Of a stretch of 64,000 nt of DNA, positions 1-10,185 are shown in pieces. Numbering within the stretch: position 1 is the first letter of the stretch; each line of letters starts with the position of its first letter. The translations under genes were made by a program, and so were the position numbers. The notes under the pieces were generated by a model. It saw only the letters and a program-made list of their open reading frames with translations, ran no database searches and was not told the DNA's origin. This stretch comes from Gnetum montanum (Eukaryota; Streptophyta; Gnetopsida; Gnetales; Gnetaceae). The DNA lies in assembly GCA_015680685.1 (NCBI GenBank), contig MNCI01012628.1, forward strand, positions 379,679 to 443,678, in the 5' to 3' direction.

Positions 1-754
1 TGGGAGTCCCTTTATTTATTTGCAGATCGCTAGAAATGCACCACATCGAGCTCTTCTTGACTCAGGTTCTGGATTCAACTTAATTTCATGGAAGATGTAT
101 CATACCTGGAACCTGCCACAACTTAAGAAGAACAATATCCAACTAGAGTTGTCGGACCAGTCCATCACCATTCCCTTGGGATTGGTGGAGGATGTTATTA
201 CCATTGTGTGTGGTTGGTCCTACCCAGTGGATTTTCTAGTGATCGATGTTAACAACAATGAAGGGGACTTCCCAATTATAATGGGAAGGGCATGGCTAAG
301 CACAGTAGACGCATGCCTTAGGATCCGCGATCTTTCCTTGGAAATCTCCAAGATAAACATATGTGGAAAGATTGAGAAGAGGATAGTTCCATGCATCACA
401 TACAGTGATTCATCGGGTGATGACATGGAGGAAATGTCTCCATGTAACAGGTGTGCCCAAGAAACTCTGCAACAAAGATGCCTGTATGTAGCAACAACAC
501 AAGAAGTAGTAGACACCTCGTGGTTGACGGCTTCTCGTAGAAGCAGAAAAATATGCATGGAACGAACTGAGGAAACTCATGCCAACAACCGTGGCATAGA
601 CACATTTGAATGTGAGCGTCGCCAACTTCCACCCCTTAACTTAAGATCATCAATTGGGAGACGTTGGGCACTTCTAATAAATTCAAACAAACGCTCATTA
701 CTTCGGATCTCTCCCTTACAACTCAGTCATGGGGGAGATGGCCACCTATGCTAA
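1..754 (+). pseudogene. Ty3/gypsy aspartic protease remnant fused to a post-pol tail (element A)
   Basis: The frame is open from the window edge to a TAA at 752-754. It shows the retropepsin active-site motif LLDSGSG (Asp codon at 59-61) and, about 75 residues later, the flap/C-terminal motif IIMGRAWLST (about 278-307), as in proteases of Athila/Tat-type plant gypsy elements. The protease would process the gag-pol polyprotein in the particle. Up to about 650 the sequence parallels 28360-29010 of element D. From about 655 it parallels 31855-31935, including the final residues LSHGGDG.LC before the stop. RT, RNase H and integrase (about 2.8 kb in D) are therefore missing through an internal deletion that happens to leave an open frame. 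The 5' part lies outside the window. Confident as a protease remnant; the 244-residue open frame itself is a deletion product. Confidence 0.85.
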
Positions 755-2738
755 CCATATGGGGCCCTCAGTTCTTTTCCAATTTTTGTTTTACACATTT
801 TTGTTTTACAACGTTTTTTTTTTTACACGTTTTTGTTTTACAAATTTCTTTAACTTTTCTAATTTTTGTTTTACAACTTTCTTTAACTTTTTTTGTTTTT
901 TGTTTACACCATCATTCTACTTTTCTGGTTTGTGTGTGTGTGTGTGTGTGTGTGTGTCATCCACCCTATAAGTTCGTCACCCAATAAGTGTTCAGATCGA
1001 TGGGATGAACTGTTTTCCATTAATTGCTAATGTTTGGTTTTTACCTTTGAGTTCCAATGTTGATACTAAGGTATGTTTCTTTTGATATGGTAGGCAATGA
1101 GATCACTTCATCCATCCATCCATCAAAGTCTATGGTTTCCCTTGGCTTGGAAATGTACAGTTCCCTTCTAATAAGAACTTTAACGAACTGGTGACTAGGC
1201 ATTTCTCAAACTAAGGAAGGACTCAAGGATTGCAGAGGGTGTGACTTCAAGGGAACTTAATGCTCTTGTGTTGGTTATTCACTGAGGTGCTTGGTTGCTT
1301 TCTTCTTGAGTTTTCTTACTATTCCGATGTTACCCATTCTTCGGAAGCTGAGACAATAAAAATAAAGAAGTCTTTGCATGGTGTGGTCCCCACGCATAAA
1401 AACACAAAACAAAAAAACAAAAAAAAAACCAAAGTGAGGATTCAAAGCACACCCCTTAGATGAAATAAAATTTGGGCTACAAGCACTGGTTATGGAACCA
1501 ATGTGTTCCCTCTAACTAAGGCCCTTCTTGCTTCCCATCCTCTCCGTTGTTTCATCGGAATGGTGGTGGCTCTTTGAAGATGCATCCTTGTTATCCAAGT
1601 GGATGGTTTGACCACATGCATTGATGCGAAGTCACTAGAAATGGTTGGTTTGAGCCAGAGTTGGAATGAGATTCGCCAAGTCACATTAATCATAAACCAC
1701 ACAAGGGGTTGTACACCACCTTGTTCTTGGGATTCCATTCCACCTCTCTTCTTCCCATCCTTCTCTCCATTGTTCACCTCATTGTCGGTTGTATCATTAG
1801 TATATATTTTGGTTGATGCATTATTTTCTTTTTGGTAAATTCTTCCAGTTAAGACTTTAACTCTTGTTCCAAAGGACATTCCCAGAGCCTACGGACTCTT
1901 TGAATGTGGGATTCTCATGGCATTAAGGGCATGAGCCTGCTTTGGGGAGGACCCACTGACATTTCTATTTGGAACATTAGTTAACTTCTTTTCCTTAACT
2001 TTTTGTAATTAATTTTAGTTTTTTTCTTTTCCATCTTTACATCCACTTCACTGATGCCATAGTTGTCCCTTTTTACCTATCTTTCTTACTCCTTTTCTTT
2101 CTCCATTCTAACGCTACCGGAGGTTTGCGATTAGTCATGGGGGTACGAGGCCTGCTTTTTCGATTTTTCTCCTATGCCCCGGATTTTTTCGTTTTTCTTC
2201 CTAACCCCTACACCTTCAGTAGTCATCATATACATTTTCCCGGATCCATATCAGCCATACCACAACCTAGCCAATGAACCTAAACCGAAGCAAGGTATGC
2301 TTTACTGAATGATTCAATTACCCTTGCTAATATATGATTGTGTTGTGTGTGCAAATGGCAATCATACAACAACGAAATGGATCTGGAGCAAACACTTGGA
2401 ATGGAGCAGCGCTGAAGCAGCCATGCAAGGAGTAGAATTGATAATGCGCTTACGGATGGACAATAGAAGGCACAATCTAGGCATTGCCAGCAACAAGACT
2501 CTTCTCTCTTCTTCTCTTCTATTCCCTCTCCTCTTTTCTCTCAGCTGCCAAATGTGGCCTGATGTCATTGTAATAAGGTGTTCACCATTGTTGTCATGAA
2601 CACCAGTTTTTGTCAAGTCTTGTAATAAAGACCCGTTCACATGTCATCCCATTAGTTTCATTCCCCTCAATAATCCCATACCTACCTGATATCATTGTAA
2701 GGAACTTGAGGACGAGTTTTCATTCAGTCATGGGGGTA
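755..2738 (+). mobile_element. Element A, post-pol non-coding region up to the polypurine tract
   Basis: No convincing gene. The segment begins with very T-rich sequence (770-930). It then parallels the 3' region of element D at about 1020-1190 (D: 32140-32310). Around 1935-1955 is a short box (CTGCTTTGGGGAGGACCCA) that recurs in element B at 6404-6422. A short frame at 2355-2435 sits where element B starts its third ORF but closes after 26 codons, so this copy has essentially lost that ORF. The end (2715-2738, reaching CATGGGGGTA) matches the sequence before the LTR at 10186 and is the polypurine tract priming plus-strand synthesis. Small reading frames here (1260-1463, 1490-1879, 2309-2640) have no recognisable motif. 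Confidence 0.6.
929..957 (+). repeat. (TG)n microsatellite
   Basis: An almost pure TG dinucleotide run of about 13-14 units inside the T-rich post-pol region of element A. The matching region of element D (32030-32100) lacks it, so it expanded in this copy. Confidence 0.95.
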
Positions 2739-2761
2739 TGATGAGATGCGACATGCATAGA

Positions 2762-2838
2762 GTCGCGATCTCGCGTACGTGATATCGCGGTCGTCGTGAT
2801 ATCACATCCCATGCGATATCGTGTATGCGATATCGCGG
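2762..2838 (+). promoter_or_regulatory. GATATC/CGCG palindrome cluster in U3
   Basis: Within 77 bp the word GATATC occurs four times, usually in a GCGATATCGC or GTGATATCAC setting, the latter a perfect 10 bp palindrome. It lies just upstream of the TATA box at 2853. The equivalent place in LTR2 has a perfect 20 bp palindrome, and a worn piece of the same module is at 6739-6772. The position suggests an enhancer or protein-binding array of this LTR type; that role is inferred. Confidence 0.55.
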
Positions 2839-3105
2839 TCCGCCACCATATCTATAAATAAAAGGTGGCACTCCCTCCATTTCCCAATCCTGACTAGAAG
2901 TAGCGAAGCTCTAGCAGATTGATCACTCCAGAGTTAGAATTTTTCCCATGTGCCCGTAGTAGGAGCCCTAGAGTGAACGGCTCTTTATTCGAGCAGCTTG
3001 TAACCTGAACCCAAGTTGTGTACAGCAATAAAGACGAACTTGATTGGATAAACCTTGTAGTACATGGTTTTATTTATTGTTATTTACTGCTTTCCTAGTG
3101 CGTAC

Positions 3106-3387
3106 AAGTACGATTTGATTATGAGCATCTACGGATGTGTACGGCTAATCAAGGAATCGGTTGCTTGTCACAATGCATGAGTACGACTTAACTATGAGCA
3201 TTGGCTGCTTGGTAACCCAGTAGCGTATTCCATGATCTGCGCTTGGTAATCCCAGTAGTAGTCCAATGTGTACGGCTAGTTAAGGAATCGGCTGCTCATC
3301 GCTAGGCTAGGACGTGTGATAAGTACGACTTAGTTACGAGCACCCACGGGTGTGTACGACTAGCTAAGGAATCGGCTGCTTATCACG
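3106..3387 (+). repeat. Degenerate 60-65 bp direct repeats inside LTR1
   Basis: The unit reads roughly AGTACGACTTRRTTAYGAGCA, a short spacer, TGTGTACGRCTARYTAAGG and AATCGGCTGCTYATC. Copy 1 is at about 3107-3170. Copy 2 is split by other LTR sequence (3180-3213 and 3266-3305). Copy 3 is at 3321-3387. LTR2 carries only one equivalent (about 10556-10700), which accounts for most of the length difference between the two LTRs. Confidence 0.7.
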
Positions 3388-3816
3388 CTTAAGATAAATA
3401 GGAGCCTCAGTACGACCACTTCGAGCACTTGCGTTACGTGTGGTGATCCTAGTAATGATTAGCGTTTGGTAGCCACAGTTGCATAGTTCAGGGTGTGTCC
3501 AGTAAGTGGGAACGGATGCTGACGCTAGTTAGATTAGTCTTAGGTCCTTAGTTAGAGTTAGCTTAATCTCTCAACCCTTTCCCTCATAGCTTAGGAGATA
3601 AACTAAAAAATACCAAAAAAATCACATACCTCAGACTTGCTTAACCATACACCGTGACACATACAAGCAAGCCTGGGAAGACAACGAACGATTAACCCCA
3701 AGTGTTTCTTGTGGCGTTAAGGCATTTAGTCTGCAGAGTTCGACCGGATCACGCATGCATGCTCGTATTCGTATGGTTGAGTGTAGGGGTACCTTGCCAC
3801 TCATTAACATTGGTCA

Positions 3817-4212
3817 ATGATGGTAGAAGTCTTTAACAGAAAATATCAAACCTACGCAAGAGTGTCAACCTTGAGGAAACAAATCCAAGAATGGAAACAA
3901 GCAAAACATGAACCCTTGGACATGGCCTTAGAAAGATATTATGCACTATTAAACAACTGTCCAGGCCATGGGTTTTCCGAGGAAAGGCTAATGTACCATA
4001 TCATTGATGGGCTACATAATGAAATAAGAGAGACCTTAGGAATGTATGCCCAAGGTCAACTATACAAACTACGAATCCATCAAATCCAAGAGCTTATTAA
4101 GCGGGTAGCAAAAGAAGAAGGAGAATTGGCTAGATGGAAGAGTGTTGAAAAACATCAATGGGACCAAAATCTCAACTTAACAAAGGTCCATGATCATAAA
4201 AAGGAGAAATAA
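3817..4212 (+). pseudogene. Retrotransposon gag core fragment (element B)
   Basis: A 131-codon frame starting at an ATG (3817) only 11 bp after the LTR, so the PBS, leader and N-terminal gag are deleted. It parallels the gag core of element D (26930-27268) and element E (53130-53480). Shared motifs are F(N)(R/D)KYQTY(A/S)RV, KQIQ.WKQ, LDMA..RYYALL and the helix around IRETLGMYAQGQL. The gag core builds the virus-like particle in the cytoplasm. The ATG is simply the first Met after the deletion and is not the native start. The frame ends at TAA 4210-4212, after which the coding trace continues in other frames. Confidence 0.8.
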
Positions 4213-5215
4213 ACCTATCACAAGGACAAAGAATCATCTTTGCCAATACAACAATCATTAGAAGAATTCGAGGCAAAGATCAATAAGATGTTGGAATGGG
4301 CGTATCAAAAGTGTGGAGAATTTGTCAACATTATTAGAGATAGAGTTTTGACAACCTAAGAAGCTAGACAAAAAATTAGACAATCGAAAAGAAGGGATAA
4401 GGAAAATAAGAGCTCAACTACCAATCATACGTATGAATGTAACATATGCCTATACGATCACCCCAAGGGCCAATGCCCAATCTTGTCACATTTACATGAG
4501 CATTGGGGAAATACATTACATCCAGAGTTCGTGTAGAGATACTGTTTTTGATCACAGTGGCAACAATCCCAGTCATGGGGGAGACCAACCCTAAACTGGA
4601 GACACCCTTCATATCATCCAAACCCAAACACTTATCTTGTTCAACATCTTGTTTTCCCACCTGGGCCAACGCACTTTATCTCACCACAATACCATTCTCC
4701 TCAATACTATCAACCCATGCCTTCAACACAACCACCACCTTGTGTATCCTACACTCCTCCTAATTTTCAACATTCTCATCCTTTCCCTCCTTCTACATTG
4801 CCACCAATTGTTCCTAAGGTGTCTACACCACCGCAACAACCCACGAACGTTACTTGTGCTGCTACTACCAACAGCAGTGAGAGGCCTCCTCAACATCCAA
4901 AGCATCCCTTCTTTAAACAAGATCGTAAGAAGGGACGACACAATTTCGATGCCACTACATCCTCCAACTCAGCACAAGTCCCACACTATGGTGCACCCTT
5001 ACCTTCGAACCCAACGCCTCATGTTACTTCATCAGGGCCACAAACTCACACTCCAACAACAATATGGCCCAATGAACATAGCCATGGAAGGCATCATCCC
5101 AATCCTTGCATACCATCTAACGGTCCCAAATATCATAGTGGGTCAACTCGTTATCCAGGAACTACATTGTATAAATTGCCCCACTATGCTTATTATAATC
5201 AAGTGTGAAAACCCC
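4213..5215 (+). pseudogene. Gag C-terminal half with zinc knuckle and Pro-rich tail (element B)
   Basis: The decayed continuation of gag. At 4438-4476 it encodes CNICLYDHPKGQC, a C-x2-C-x3-H-x4-C knuckle of the nucleocapsid type that binds RNA. Element D has the same knuckle (27579-27620) and element E a version with Cys lost. Downstream, 4717-5208 is open for 163 codons and very rich in Pro, Thr, His and Gln (for example PPPCVSYTPPNFQ), corresponding to the Pro-rich linker of D at 27660-28100. Protease and the rest of pol are absent: the trace stops near 5215-5290 and joins post-pol sequence. Frameshifts and stops make it non-functional. Confidence 0.7.
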
Positions 5216-7233
5216 GATGGGGTAAATATGACCAAGCCAGAATATTTCCAACATGCAAGGATCCTCATCTTCCATTTATTAATCCTTGTCATCCTCAACT
5301 GATTAGTTATGGGGGAAATCCCCCATTTTAATAACAAGTAGGATTAATAAATATTTTTCATTTTTTTTAATTTTTCAATTTTTGTTTTCCAATTTTTCAT
5401 TTTTCAACTTCTTGTTTTATCTTTTTGTCTTTTTTTCTTTTTTTCTTTTTACGTTTTTTGTAAGTAATCTCATCTATGAATAAAACACTCATGTGGATCG
5501 TTGGTTGAGGTGTGTTCTGGGTACAATGATATTCAGTGATCAATTAGGTGGACAGTAAGCTCACTACACCCACTCATCCATTCTACAAATAAGAGGTTCT
5601 GTTCAAGGGTACAATGATATTCTTAACATTCTTAAAACTTAAAATTAATTTTGTGTTCATTGTACCCAAAATGAAGAAGGATGCACCAAGAGGGAATGAG
5701 TAGGGTGTGACATCAAGGGGACTTGCGGATTCTCTTTGGTGACGTCTATGAGAGTTATCATGCAATGTGGTTGTACTAAGGTCCTTGTAGATCTAATGAA
5801 AAATGGGAGTACGAGTAATCAAAAGGGCACTTAAAAATCCAATGCTTTTCTAGGGGGTCCCACTGGAAAGACATGCACCCATGCCTGAAGGTTGGCGGCT
5901 TCTCTGGATTCAACAATTGAAAAAAAGAAGAGAAAGAAAAAAAGAAGAAGAAGAAGAAGAAAAACGAAAAGAAAAGTGCCACAAAACAAAAATCATTCCT
6001 CCCTTGAATAAAATGCCAAGTGATCGTACACCTTGTTGTTATGGTACTCTCATATTTGCTCATCATGAGATGAAACAATGCGATGTCACTGATTAGAGGA
6101 ATGGACTTGGTCCTGATCTTGGAACAATGGGTTAATAACACGTTAATCATGCTTTACACACAGGATTCACCGTGTCCTAGGTTAGTCACCTCATGTCCCA
6201 ATCTCTACAATCCCTTTCTATAGTTCGTCTCATCTCACTGTTTGTATAATTGTAGCTCGGATAGTGTGTAACATAGAATTCTTACCTCATTCCGGTGATA
6301 ATTACATGTGTGTGTTTTGTGGAATTAGTGTGAATTACATTTAACCCATCTAGTGCCCATGAACACTTTAAGTGTGGTTACACAAGGGCATTATAGGTTG
6401 GAACCTGCTTTGGGGAGGACCCACTTGTGTAATCTTTTGTAATCTTCACTTATGACATACCTCACACCCACCATTTCTTACCCTCAGCATAATTTTCAAT
6501 GATCTTCTTTCCTTACTACTATCCCTCCAAATCAACGTTCCTATGTACCATCACATGGCCTTTTTCTCTATCACCCAAGATCCTTATTGATAAAACCCAT
6601 AGATCATTATTCATGCCTTTAAAACCATCTAATTACCTGAGAACCCCTTAACAATAGCCTAATGTCCTAAGTTACAACATTAATTTCAATAAAATCCATC
6701 AAAAATTCGATTTTTCCCTCAGGCTTAAACATCAATAGGTCGTGATATCGCATACATGATATCGCATCCCCGCAACCTACAAATAGGCAACCCCCTCACA
6801 ACACTTAGCATCATTTCTTGTCATTCACATGGGGGATTTTTTCAAATTTTTCTCTATGACTTACGAGTGTGACACCTTTGTTTTTCAACCTCTATCTCGC
6901 TCGCTGGTACTCTAATTTTAATTCCATCTGAACTTGCTTGAACCCAGAGTGTTTAGCTTAGTCGTGGGGGAGGGACACCTACCAAAAAGCAGCTAAATTT
7001 TTTGGAATTTATCATCGCCCAAAGGACACCATCTAGGGTAATTAGCTATAACACTTAGAATAATTGTGCCCAAAAATCATTTAATCCCTAGGTATACCAG
7101 GAAACTAAAATTGGAAACCACTTAAGTAAAACGGACTCATTATTACAATTTTTTAGGCAAGATCACACGAAGATTAAACAAATTAATTAATTAAGGCAAG
7201 CAGTAAGGTATAACTTAACTTAAAAAATAACCT
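5216..7233 (+). mobile_element. Element B, post-pol non-coding region
   Basis: No gene seen. It begins near the TTATGGGGGAAATCCCCCAT box (5308-5327) that follows pol, then T-rich sequence, then text related to the 3' regions of A and D, including CTGCTTTGGGGAGGACCCA at 6404-6422. A worn U3-like piece with two GATATC palindromes lies at 6739-6772. A PPT-like run (GTCGTGGGGGAGGGA) is at 6962-6976. A purine stretch at 5922-5975 gives a Lys/Glu-rich frame on + and a Phe-rich one on -, neither of them a gene. The last part (7140-7233) is AT-rich and may be the downstream end of an intron before the third ORF. Confidence 0.55.
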
Positions 7234-7261
7234 TACTAACGCTTGGCCCGTGTGATTGCAG
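7234..7261 (+). promoter_or_regulatory. Candidate branch point and 3' splice site before the third ORF
   Basis: A perfect TACTAAC branch-point word (7234-7240) is followed 21 bp later by GTGATTGCAG ending at 7261. The very next base starts ATGGCCCCG, the first codon of the long third ORF. This would fit expression of that ORF from a spliced subgenomic RNA, as proposed for env-like ORFs of plant gypsy elements. Element A has a related sequence (TGTGTGTGCAAATGGC) with the AG damaged. No donor site was identified, so function is inferred. Confidence 0.5.
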
Positions 7262-10021
7262 ATGGCCCCGAAACATGGACAACAGGAAGGTCCTACTCAA
7301 GGTGGAAACAAATGATCTTGGAGAGGTGGAAGACAAGATCCTGCCAGACAACATACAGAATAGGAGGAGAAATCATTTAGGATTCATCAAGAGGACCCTC
7401 CTACAGTACAATCCGGGCAGGTAGAAGGAGGAGCTGCTGCAGTGCCTAAACAGGGACAACATCTCACGTTGCCTCAAGATTGTGTTCAGGCCATCCATGA
7501 AAAGCCCACATTTGCTATGGTGATTGTGGAGTTAAACTTTGAATCTTTTGTAGAGTTTTCTCCTGAGGCTATTAGGGATCACCTCAAAGGATCTCCCTTA
7601 TGGCCTACCCTCTCTGAAAGTGGTGCCTAGTACTTAGGGCAGACATACCAATTTTGGTACAATAGAGAGCAAGGAACTACTATCAACATTTTTGGTGTGA
7701 CAATTGATTTCTCTGCACAAGCCATTTTGGAAGTGTTTAACCTTCCGAATATAGGGCCAAAATTTGCTCAGTTATCCATCCGTTTAGACCTCGATGTGCG
7801 ATGGGATTGGTTAGAAAGGGCTTATGGCAAAGGTAAAACATTTGGTAAGTTGACGATAGAAGAGAGGATCTACTTTAAAATTGGAACATATCAATCCTTC
7901 CCCATGAAGGGCTTAAAAAGGATATCAACGTATGTGGCAAGAGGATGTGCAGTGTTGATGGAAAAGGTTAACGCTAACCTGCCCCATCTATATTTAATGG
8001 AGATCCTAAGAAGGTTCGAAGAACGGAAGACAGGGAAGATGGCGCTGCCTTTTCCTTGTCTTATCAGAAAGCTTTGCCGACGTGCTAGTATCTAGGGGTA
8101 CACCAATGATGTCCTCCGAAAAGCTCAGACTACTTCATACGCTGAATTGTTAAAGTCGCCAGCCCCAAGGAAAATCATTGGCGAGACGTTGGGAACAGAA
8201 GAAGAAGAACAGACGGTTGGACCAACTGCAACTCAACTTGCAGGACCTAGCCAACCTCCAAGCACAGGTCCTAGTCAACAACAGGAAGCAAGGGCCAGCA
8301 CAGGCCAAGATCAGTAGTCGCTGTAAGACTACAGACCATCGATGAGCCATCTCAGGGCCATCACTAAAACGGTCAGTTAGGGAAGTCGTGATGATGCAAA
8401 TCTCTTCCACATCATTGATGATGCCATTCAGCCCACTGTTTCTTTGGATCGCACAAGGGGAAAAGTGTCTATTCACATAGGAGGAGGGAAAGGTAGATGG
8501 TCACAACAGATCTCAAGAAACGCAGCATCTTTCTAGGTGTAGTTAGAAACTGGTAAAGGGGCCACTGTGGTGGTCATGCAACACCAGAATGCCGCGGGAG
8601 CTACAAAACTAGTCACGGACCACATCAAGGAAGCATTTAATGTACCTGTTGTACCACTAGTAGATCTCACAGTAGCACGAGATGCTCAAACTTTGGTCAG
8701 AACCTCAATGACCCTTGTGGAACATGAGGATGCACTTGATCAATTACTCCAAATAGGGCAAGTAATGACGTCCCTGTTTAACATCCCTCAGGATGTTATG
8801 GCAATTCAGTCAGACCTCATTTCCACAAAGGGGAAGCTTGTCTTAACAAAAGTGAGGGTCGAACATGCAGAAGCAGAAGTGCAAAAATTGCAAGAACAAC
8901 TCGTGGCCCTACAAGTAGCATAGCTTAACCCTCTACAATTTTTTCCTCCAGACTAGCTAGATAATTTTAGAACTAAGCAACTAACCAAGCTAATAGCGGA
9001 GAATAAAAAGGTGGCTGATGAAAAAGAGAAGGTTTTTTGGGATGCCTCTGTAGCACAGGCACAAACTCATGTGCATCTTAAAGCACTCAACACCTTACAA
9101 GAAGAAAATAAATAGCTCGTTGTGGAGAAGTAGAAGAATGTTCTCGAGGAACACTTTCATCAGTTGCGAGAACAATTTATCTGGGTCAACCAAGACATAA
9201 GTCATTTAGCCAGGGAGAACCGAACCCTCTCAATGGAGGAAGTACGTGCAATTTGTCAAAAGACAACTATTGAAATAAGCGAGTGACAAAATGAGGCTAA
9301 ACGACATGAAAAGCTGAAGGAGCACTTCTGAGATTAGGTGGGGATGTACAAATAGATCCTAGAGAAGGAGATCCATATGGCCAAGGCCCATATCAATGCT
9401 ATCAGTGCTCAACACACTGACTAGCAAGCCATATTGGACACATATGCCTTCACCCACCCAGCAGAAGTTAAGAGCCGGGACCTGCAGATTCAGGATCTGA
9501 TAGAATACATGGAGTTGGCAAACTTACGGTATGCCAACCTTTCCATGTTAACAGTAGGGCACCCAAGGACAAAGCTTGAGTAGTAAGTAACAACCACCCA
9601 CGCCAAATATGAAGAAGAATTTGCAGAACGCAAGAAGCTGTTGGAAAAATTGGAAGTTGCAAATTCTGAGCTTGAGGTGGTAAAGACAAGCTACCAAGGC
9701 TAAAAGTGTATCGCAGCAGATTTGGCTCAACGGCTAGCAGATTTTCAAGAGTACAAGGATAAAGCCAAAGCCTACGAAGAGGAACGTTGGGTATTTGCGG
9801 CTTGGTATGTCAAGGCCAATCAAATGTTTCTGCAACTACCCTATCCGTGGGAAGTGCCAACTCTGTCAAACATTGGAACATTAGCATGGACAGCACAAGA
9901 CCCTCAAACCGAAGAGGAGAAGCTCCAGGCCATACTTCAGTGCCATCAAGTCTCAAAGCCTGGAGCACAAGACAAAAGGAAAGCACCAATGGAGGAGCCA
10001 CTGCCACTAGGAACTACATGA
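7262..10021 (+). pseudogene. Long third ORF of element B: N-terminal plant-transposon-like domain, C-terminal coiled coil
   Basis: One frame runs 920 codons from ATG 7262 to TGA 10019-10021 with no frameshift that I can find, interrupted by about 21 stops (by eye 15 TAG, 3 TGA, 3 TAA). The N-terminal part (to 8093) has a globular look: a GVTIDFSAQAILEVFNLPN segment at about 7694-7750 and LTIEERIYFKIGTYQSF at 7850-7901. This resembles the 'putative plant transposon protein' domain found in third ORFs of plant gypsy elements (moderate confidence). A Gln/Pro/Thr-rich linker follows (8170-8320). From about 8600 to 9800 the text is a long heptad-rich coiled coil full of Glu, Lys, Gln, Leu and Ala. 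No transmembrane segment is evident, so an envelope role is not supported. The position between pol and the 3' LTR is that of env-like ORFs. Many stops sit where a Gln would suit the coiled coil. Confidence 0.7.
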
Positions 10022-10185
10022 GTTCCACAATTTTGTAGTTGTAGCACATTTTTTGTGTTGTGTCTTTGTTTTGTTTTCATTCCACACTGCGGCATAATCC
10101 CATATTCACCATTCAATAATCTCATACCTATCCATTGTGTAATCACTGTAACTCGAGGAAGAGTTTTCATTCAGTCGTGGGGGTA
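10022..10185 (+). mobile_element. Element B 3' untranslated segment and polypurine tract
   Basis: A short stretch between the third ORF and the 3' LTR. The last ~100 bp match 2640-2738 of element A and end in GTCGTGGGGGTA directly before TGATGAG, giving a plausible polypurine tract at 10177-10185. Confidence 0.75.

Larger units (their letters stand above)
2739..3806 (+). mobile_element. LTR shared by elements A and B (LTR1, 1068 bp)
   Basis: It starts TGATGAG directly after the polypurine tract and ends CACTCATTA, a worn copy of the CTCATCA end seen in sister LTRs, so the ends form a short inverted repeat (TG..CA type). Inside are a U3 rich in GATATC palindromes (2762-2838), a TATA box (TATAAATA, 2853-2860), an R-like segment (around 2930-3000) that matches LTRs C, D and E, an AATAAA-like signal (about 3028), three degenerate copies of a 60-65 bp unit (3106-3387), and a U5 end with the conserved GTATGGTTGAGTGTAGGGGTACC. 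It serves as 3' LTR of A and as the only LTR left of B. It is 270 bp longer than LTR2, mainly from the internal unit copies. Confidence 0.85.

Noticed and set aside
5776-6150. Phe-rich - strand protein / Lys-Glu-rich + strand protein at 5881-6096
   Set aside because: Both come from one purine-rich stretch in the non-coding part of element B.
7262-10021. Envelope gene
   Set aside because: The position is env-like, but no signal peptide or transmembrane segment is visible and half of it is a coiled coil. Called only a third ORF.
7262-10021. Alternative genetic code with TAG read as Gln
   Set aside because: TAG stops also disrupt pol of other elements, and TAA/TGA stops occur in the same frame. 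Deamination of a dead element is simpler.
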